This document shows positions 32,661 to 37,462 of a DNA stretch of 37,462 nt, piece after piece (position 1 is the stretch's first letter; the number at the start of each line of letters is the position of its first letter). This DNA comes from Bradyrhizobium sp. ORS 375 (GTDB lineage Bacteria > Pseudomonadota > Alphaproteobacteria > Rhizobiales > Xanthobacteraceae), in NCBI RefSeq assembly GCF_000239775.1, contig NZ_CAFI01000063.1, positions 1-37,462 on the forward strand, in the 5' to 3' direction. Made by a program: the position numbers and the translations under genes. Under the pieces are notes generated by a model that saw nothing but the letters and a program-made list of their open reading frames with translations, searched no databases and was not told the DNA's origin.

Positions 32661-33647
32661 ATGGGACGACGGTCTGAGCGATTGAGCAGGGTGGGCATGC
32701 TGCCTGGGGATCTCGCGGGCGAAGGCGAGGTCATTCAGGTGGTGTCGCGAGCGTTCGACGTGCTTCGCTGTTTCGAGGGGCACGATTCGCGGCTCGGCAA
32801 TCTCGAGATTTCCAACCGCTGCGGCCTGCCGCGGTCGACGGTGTCGCGGCTGACGCACACGCTGACCCGCATGGGCCAGCTGGTCTATCTGCCGCGGGAC
32901 CAGAAGTATCGCATCGGCCCGAGCGCGGTGGCGATGAGCACCTCGATGACCCGCGGGCTTCAGCTGCGAAACCTGATCCGGCAGCGCCTGCAGGATGTCG
33001 CTGAGCAATTGCCGGGCACGGTCGGCTTCGTCATCCCCGACCAGTTTCATCTGGTTTATCTGGAGTTCGGCCGCGCCGCGAACGCGCTCGGCCTTCACGA
33101 GACCACCGGCAGCCGCATCTCGATGGCCTCGACGGCCGCGGGGCATGCGTATGTCGCTGCGCTCGAGCCGGAGGTCGGCGATGCGCTGCTCGCCGAGATG
33201 GAGCGCGAGATGCCGGATGCGGCGAATCTCTTGCGGCCGCGGCTCGAGCACAACAGGCAGTTCCTGAAGGAGCATGGCTACGTCGTGGCCTGCGGCCTGT
33301 GGAGCCCTCATATCAACGGCCTCGCGCTGCCGGTGTGGTCGCCGCAGTACCAGACAAATGTGGTGCTCACGATCGGGCTGCTGTCCGCGATGTATGACGA
33401 GCAGCGTCTGCACGACGAGGTGGCGCAGCCGATGCGCGAGCTCGGCCGCAATATCGCAGCCCTGCTGCAGGGCGCGGAAGCCGATGTCTTCAACAGCCGG
33501 ATGGAGAGGAAGCCGCTCCCTGTGACCGCGAAGACCAATCATAAGAACAAGACCATCACCGGGGCAGGGGGAACGAATGAGTTGGCAGCCGGAGCTCGAG
33601 GAATTGGCCCGGCGCGAAGCCTTCGCGCGGGAGATGGGCGGGCCTGA
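32661..33647 (+). CDS. IclR family transcriptional regulator
   Basis: A 328-residue regulator. The N-terminal winged helix-turn-helix covers about residues 24-85 (EVIQVVSRAFDVLRCF, NLEISNRCGLPRSTVSRLTH), and the effector domain follows (FVIPDQFHLVYLEFG, GSRISMASTAAGHAYVAAL, AVWSPQ-like LPVWSPQYQTNVVLTIGLL). Family members are usually 250-270 residues. Here about 25 residues precede the HTH and about 48 follow the effector domain, and the final 23 codons overlap the next gene. The start at 32661 is chosen over TTG 32646, which lies in the operator palindrome. It probably controls the downstream carboxyltransferase gene and itself. Confidence 0.9.
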   Translation: MGRRSERLSRVGMLPGDLAGEGEVIQVVSRAFDVLRCFEGHDSRLGNLEISNRCGLPRSTVSRLTHTLTRMGQLVYLPRDQKYRIGPSAVAMSTSMTRGLQLRNLIRQRLQDVAEQLPGTVGFVIPDQFHLVYLEFGRAANALGLHETTGSRISMASTAAGHAYVAALEPEVGDALLAEMEREMPDAANLLRPRLEHNRQFLKEHGYVVACGLWSPHINGLALPVWSPQYQTNVVLTIGLLSAMYDEQRLHDEVAQPMRELGRNIAALLQGAEADVFNSRMERKPLPVTAKTNHKNKTITGAGGTNELAAGARGIGPARSLRAGDGRA

Positions 33648-35136
33648 CAAGGTCAAGCGCCAGCACGACCAGGGCCGCCTCACCGTTCGCGAGCGCATCG
33701 ACGGCGTCGTCGATCCCGGCAGCTTTCACGAGATCGGCGCCGTCGCCGGTCTCGGCGAATATGACGAGCAGGGCGAGCTCAAGCATGTGACGCCCGCGAA
33801 CTGCGTGTTCGGACGCGCGCGCGTCGACGGCCGCACCGTGGTCGTCGTCGGCGACGATTTCACCGTGCGCGGCGGCTCGGCTGATGCGTCGATCGCGGCC
33901 AAGCCGCTGATGGCGGAGGAGATGGCGCACGACTTCCGTCTGCCCATCATCCGCATCATCGAGGGCTCCGGCGGCGGCGGCTCGGTCAAGACCATCGAGA
34001 CCAAGGGCGCGGCCAATCTGCCCGGCGGGATCGGCGGCAATCGCTGGTACCGCTACACGACCGAGAACATGTCGCTGGTGCCCGTCGTCGCGCTCGGCCT
34101 TGGCTCGGTGGCGGGACTCGGCGCGGCGCGGCTGGCGGCCAGCCACTACTCGGTGATGACGAGGCAGTCGGCGATGTTCGTCGCCGGACCGCCGGTCGTG
34201 AAGCGGCTGGGGCAGGACCTCGGCAAGATGGAGCTCGGCGGCGCCGATATCCAGACCAAGGCCGGCGGCGTCGACCATGCCGTCGACACCGAGGCGGAGG
34301 CTTTCGCCTGCGCGCGCCGATTCCTCTCCTACCTGCCGTCGTCAGTCTACGAGCTGCCGCCGACCTTGCCCTGCACTGATGATCCGCAGCGCACGGACGA
34401 GCAGCTGATCAGCGCCGTGCCGCGCGATCGCCGTCGCGTCTACAAGATGCGGCCGATCATCGAGTCCGTCGTCGACAGCGGCTCGTTCTTCGAGGTCGCG
34501 CAGAACTACGGCCGCCCGCTGATCGTCGGCCTCGCGCGTCTCGAAGGCCGTGCCGTAATGGTGCTGGCGAGCGATCCCTATCACTTTGGCGGGTCGTGGA
34601 CGGCGGATGCGTGCCAGAAGGTGATCCGCTGGGTCGACTTCGCCGAGACCTTCCATCTGCCGATCGTCTATCTGATGGACTGCCCCGGATTCATGGTCGG
34701 CCTGGAGGCCGAGAAGGCGGCGACGATCCGTCATGGCGTGCGGGCGATGGCGGCGGTCAACCAGTCGACGGTGCCGTGGTGCACGGTGATCGTGCGCAAC
34801 AATTTCGGCGTTGCCGGCGTCGTGCACCAGCCGGCGGACCGTTTCTCGATGCGCTACGCCTGGCCGTCAGCCCATTGGGGCTCGCTGCCGCTCGAAGGCG
34901 GCATCGAGGCGGCGTATCGCGCCGAGATCGATGCCGCGCCGGATCCGAAGGCCAAGCTGAAGGAGATCGAGGAGCGGCTCAACAAGCTGCGCTCGCCATT
35001 CCGCTCGGCCGAGAAGTTCTGGGTCGAGGAGATCATCGACCCGCGCAAGACGCGTTCGCTGCTCTGCGAGTTCGCGCGTCTCGCCGAGCCGTTGCGCACG
35101 CCCGGCCCGCCCGCGGCGATGACGACGCGGCCGTGA
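33577..35136 (+). CDS. Acyl-CoA carboxylase carboxyltransferase subunit
   Basis: A 519-residue subunit of the biotin-dependent acyl-CoA carboxylase family (propionyl-CoA, methylcrotonyl-CoA or geranyl-CoA type), which transfers CO2 from biotin to an acyl-CoA. Both crotonase-like halves are present: the N-half has GRLTVRERIDGVVDPGSF, ADASIAAKPL and EGSGGGGSV. The C-half has GRPLIVGLARLEGRAV, CPGFMVG, and the R-rich REKFWVEEIIDP-like end. The matching biotin carboxylase/BCCP subunit is not in the window. AGGGGGAACGA precedes the ATG. It overlaps the IclR reading frame by 71 bases and converges on the MFS gene, whose stop lies six bases away. The substrate is unknown. Confidence 0.9.
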   Translation: MSWQPELEELARREAFAREMGGPDKVKRQHDQGRLTVRERIDGVVDPGSFHEIGAVAGLGEYDEQGELKHVTPANCVFGRARVDGRTVVVVGDDFTVRGGSADASIAAKPLMAEEMAHDFRLPIIRIIEGSGGGGSVKTIETKGAANLPGGIGGNRWYRYTTENMSLVPVVALGLGSVAGLGAARLAASHYSVMTRQSAMFVAGPPVVKRLGQDLGKMELGGADIQTKAGGVDHAVDTEAEAFACARRFLSYLPSSVYELPPTLPCTDDPQRTDEQLISAVPRDRRRVYKMRPIIESVVDSGSFFEVAQNYGRPLIVGLARLEGRAVMVLASDPYHFGGSWTADACQKVIRWVDFAETFHLPIVYLMDCPGFMVGLEAEKAATIRHGVRAMAAVNQSTVPWCTVIVRNNFGVAGVVHQPADRFSMRYAWPSAHWGSLPLEGGIEAAYRAEIDAAPDPKAKLKEIEERLNKLRSPFRSAEKFWVEEIIDPRKTRSLLCEFARLAEPLRTPGPPAAMTTRP

Positions 35137-35142
35137 CGACCG

Positions 35143-36426
35143 TTACGCCGCGGCGGGCTTGGCCTGCCGCGCGATCGCGAGCGCCAGCAGCGCAGCGATG
35201 ATGCAAAGCGCGCCGGCCATGAAAAAGGCCGGCAGATAACTCTGCAGCAAGGTGCGCGACAGGCCCGCGCCGAATGCGGCGGTGCCGGCGCCGAGCTGAT
35301 GTCCGGCGAACACCCAGCCGAACACCAGGTTGGCGCGCTCCGGCCCGAACCGCTGCGCGGTCAACCGCACCGTCGGCGGCACGGTCGCGATCCAGTCGAG
35401 GCCGTAGAACATCGCGAACAGCGACAGGCCATAGAACGAGAAGTCGGTGAAGGGGAGAAACAGCAGCGAGAGACCACGCAGGCCATAGTACCAGAACAGC
35501 AGCCAGCGATTGTCATAGCGATCCGACAGCCAGCCCGACACGATGGTGCCGACGAAGTCGAACATGCCCATTGCGGCGAGCAGGCTGGCAGCCTGCACCT
35601 GCGGGATGCCGAAGTCGAGGCACATCGGGATCAGATGCACCTGGACCAGCCCGTTGGTCGAAGCCCCGCAGATGAAGAAGGTCGCGAACAGCATCCAGAA
35701 CACCGGCACCCGCGCTGCATCGCGGAGGGTGCCGAGCGCCGCGGTGACGATCGGCGTGGTGACGGGGGCGGGCGCCGTGATCGGGTCGGTGCCCTTGTCG
35801 CCGAACGGGCGCAGGCCGAGATCGCTCGGCCGGTCGCGCATCAAGAGCAGCACGGCCGTCGCCGAGACACCGAGCGCGATGCAGACGAGCGCGAGCGCCG
35901 TGCGCCAGCCGAGCCGTTCGGTGAGGCTGGCGAGGAGCGGCAGGAACACGAGCTGTCCGGTGGCGACGCTGGCCGTGAGAATACCAACCACCAGTCCGCG
36001 GCGGGCAACGAACCAGCGCGTCGCGATCGTGGCGCCGAGCACGAGCGCGGTCATGCCGGTGCCGATGCCGATCACGACGCCCCACAGCAGCACGAGATGC
36101 CAGACCTGGCTCATCGCCAGCGAGGCCAGCAGCGCCGACACCACGATCAGCTGCGCCAGCAGCGTGATGTTGCGCAGGCCGTAGCGGTTGAGCAGCGCCG
36201 CGGCAAATGGCGCCATCAACCCGAACAGCACGAAGCGGATGGACAGCGCGGAGGAGATCTCCGCCGTGCTCCAGCCGAATTCCTGCTGCAGCGGCACGAT
36301 GAACACGCCGGGCGCGCCCACGGTGCCCGCGGAGACCAGCGCCGTGAAGAACGTCACGGCGACCATGACCCAGCCGTAGTGGATGTTGCGCCGGCCGAGG
36401 GCTGCGGCGAGTTGGTTCGAGATCAT
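35143..36426 (-). CDS. MFS transporter
   Basis: A 427-residue major facilitator protein with about twelve membrane spans in two halves. The first half starts with HYGWVMVAVTFFTALVSAGTVGAPGVFIVPLQQEFGWSTAEIS, and motif A-like RYGLRN and GIGTGMTALVLGATIATRWFVARRGLVVGI follow. A cytoplasmic loop rich in D, T and P (FGDKGTDPITAPAPVTTP) joins the halves. The sequence style is that of monocarboxylate/oxalate-formate type transporters, so an organic acid is a reasonable guess. It is convergent with the carboxyltransferase gene and on the same strand as the thiolase gene upstream, 87 bases away. Confidence 0.9.
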   Translation of the reverse strand: MISNQLAAALGRRNIHYGWVMVAVTFFTALVSAGTVGAPGVFIVPLQQEFGWSTAEISSALSIRFVLFGLMAPFAAALLNRYGLRNITLLAQLIVVSALLASLAMSQVWHLVLLWGVVIGIGTGMTALVLGATIATRWFVARRGLVVGILTASVATGQLVFLPLLASLTERLGWRTALALVCIALGVSATAVLLLMRDRPSDLGLRPFGDKGTDPITAPAPVTTPIVTAALGTLRDAARVPVFWMLFATFFICGASTNGLVQVHLIPMCLDFGIPQVQAASLLAAMGMFDFVGTIVSGWLSDRYDNRWLLFWYYGLRGLSLLFLPFTDFSFYGLSLFAMFYGLDWIATVPPTVRLTAQRFGPERANLVFGWVFAGHQLGAGTAAFGAGLSRTLLQSYLPAFFMAGALCIIAALLALAIARQAKPAAA

Positions 36427-36513
36427 GCGTTGCTCGCTACGGATGGGGGACCGTCGCCATACTGGCAGACGGAGCGGGTGACATAAACGGCGAAGTTCCC
36501 TCGTTTCAGGACG

Positions 36514-37462
36514 TCAGGGCCGCTCCAGCGCGATCGCCGTGGCCTCGCCGCCGCCGATGCATAGCGCGGCGATCCCGCGCTTGAGGCCGCGGGCCTGCAT
36601 CGCGTGCAGCAGGGTCACGATCAGCCGCGCGCCGGTGGCGCCGATGGGATGGCCGAGCGCGCAGGCGCCGCCATTGACGTTGAGCCTGTCCCGGGGAATG
36701 CCGAGGTCGCGCTGCGCGGCCATGGCGACGACGGCGAAGGCCTCGTTGATCTCGAACAGGTCGACGTCCTCGACCCGCCAGCCGACCTTGTCGAGCAGCT
36801 TGCGTATCGCCGGAATCGGCGCCGTGGTGAACCATTGCGGCTCCTGGCTGTGCGTGGCGTGCCCCTTGATCTCGGCGAGCACGGGAAGGCCGTCGCGCTC
36901 GGCACGTGATCCACGGGCCAGCACGAGCGCCGCGGCGCCGTCGGCATTGGCCGAGGATGCCGCCGGCGTGATGGTGCCGTCCTTGCGGAAGGCCGGCTTG
37001 AGCGCCGGGATCTTCGCCGGATCCACCTTGAGCGGATGCTCATCGTTGGTTACCACTCGGGGACCGGACTTCTCCGTCAGCGTGATCGGCGCGATTTCGG
37101 CGGCGAATGCGCCGCCCTCGACGGCCTTGCGCGCCCGCGTCAGCGTCTCGACCGCGTAAACGTCCTGATCGGCGCGGGTGAACTGATAGGCCTCCGCCGT
37201 GGCCTCGCCGAAATCGCCCATCGAGCGACCAGTCTCGTAGGCGTCCTCGAGACCGTCCAGCATCATGTGATCGAGGATGCGATCGTGACCGGCGCGGTAA
37301 CCGCCGCGCGCCTTGGCGAGCAGATAGGGCGCATTGCTCATGCTCTCCATGCCGCCGGACACGACGATATCGGCAGAGCCGGCCCGGATGATGTCGTGCG
37401 CCAGCATCGTGGCCTTCATGCCGGAGCCGCAGACCTTGTTAATGGTGGTGGCGCCGGTCGCG
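36514..37462 (-). CDS. Acetyl-CoA acetyltransferase (thiolase), N-terminus outside the window
   Basis: Degradative or biosynthetic thiolase cut by the window end; 315 residues plus the stop codon are present. The first cysteine motif VCGSGM lies at the edge of the window (complement of about 37415-37435). Downstream are the substrate-loop SGGMESMSNAPYLL, the INEAFAV motif, the histidine motif GGACALGHPIGATG, and CIGGGEATA with the second cysteine. With both cysteines and the histidine it is a complete catalytic thiolase, unlike the protein at 28263. It probably condenses two acetyl-CoA or cleaves acetoacetyl-CoA. The 87-base gap to the MFS gene holds no obvious terminator. Confidence 0.93.
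   Translation of the reverse strand, partial: ATGATTINKVCGSGMKATMLAHDIIRAGSADIVVSGGMESMSNAPYLLAKARGGYRAGHDRILDHMMLDGLEDAYETGRSMGDFGEATAEAYQFTRADQDVYAVETLTRARKAVEGGAFAAEIAPITLTEKSGPRVVTNDEHPLKVDPAKIPALKPAFRKDGTITPAASSANADGAAALVLARGSRAERDGLPVLAEIKGHATHSQEPQWFTTAPIPAIRKLLDKVGWRVEDVDLFEINEAFAVVAMAAQRDLGIPRDRLNVNGGACALGHPIGATGARLIVTLLHAMQARGLKRGIAALCIGGGEATAIALERP

Overview
The window is high-GC DNA packed with single-copy metabolic genes. It looks like the chromosome of an alphaproteobacterium, most likely Bradyrhizobium or a close relative. This rests on protein style (Tat-exported binding proteins, XylD-like dehydratase, GAF, DinB and GFA singletons), a Caulobacter-like LacI operator type, and five families of intergenic palindromic repeats of the kind seen in that group. 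No rRNA, tRNA, insertion sequence, prophage or CRISPR array was seen. Species assignment is inference.

Region 1 (1-2202): the tail of a DUF1330 protein, a ClC-type H+/Cl- antiporter, and a small stand-alone GAF protein. Region 2 (2320-7118): a nitrogen-scavenging type operon. A near-consensus sigma-54 promoter precedes a heavily structured leader whose last hairpin masks the Shine-Dalgarno sequence of an NMT1-family binding protein. A permease, an ATPase and an ATZ/TRZ-type amidohydrolase (deaminase) follow. Promoter, leader, gene family and deaminase together suggest nitrogen-controlled uptake of a purine-like heterocycle under a riboswitch, possibly of the xanthine (NMT1-motif) class. This is the most interesting part of the window. 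Region 3 (7413-9561): a secreted protein with one CXXCH motif and, divergently, a small secreted protein.

Region 4 (9679-20533): a sugar or sugar-acid catabolic locus. Two SDR dehydrogenases, an IlvD/Edd dehydratase resembling xylonate/arabinonate dehydratase, and a LacI-type repressor lie on the minus strand. A CUT1-type ABC importer (ATPase, Tat-type binding protein, two permeases) and a D-erythronate dehydrogenase-like protein lie on the plus strand. Two LacI-type half-symmetric operators are visible: one on the -35 of the transporter operon and one overlapping the stop codon of the repressor, just upstream of the dehydratase.

Region 5 (20608-25059): an SCP2-type thiolase, DinB, a KefB/YbaL-type cation:proton antiporter and a GFA protein. 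Region 6 (25547-29752): a CoA-ester degradation cluster with a CaiB/BaiF CoA transferase, an acyl-CoA dehydrogenase, a thiolase-like protein that lacks the catalytic cysteine, and its DUF35 partner. This final pair is built like the steroid side-chain aldolase Ltp2-DUF35. Region 7 (29753-32275): structured intergenic DNA with a 33-residue membrane protein gene, then a glutaminase-STAS-cNMP-binding fusion. Region 8 (32620-37462): an IclR regulator behind overlapping palindromes, an acyl-CoA carboxylase carboxyltransferase subunit, an MFS transporter, and an acetyl-CoA acetyltransferase cut by the window end.

Intergenic space is dominated by palindromic repeats, here named families A to E. In both ABC operons one of these repeats sits directly between the binding-protein gene and the first permease gene, where it could set the expression ratio.
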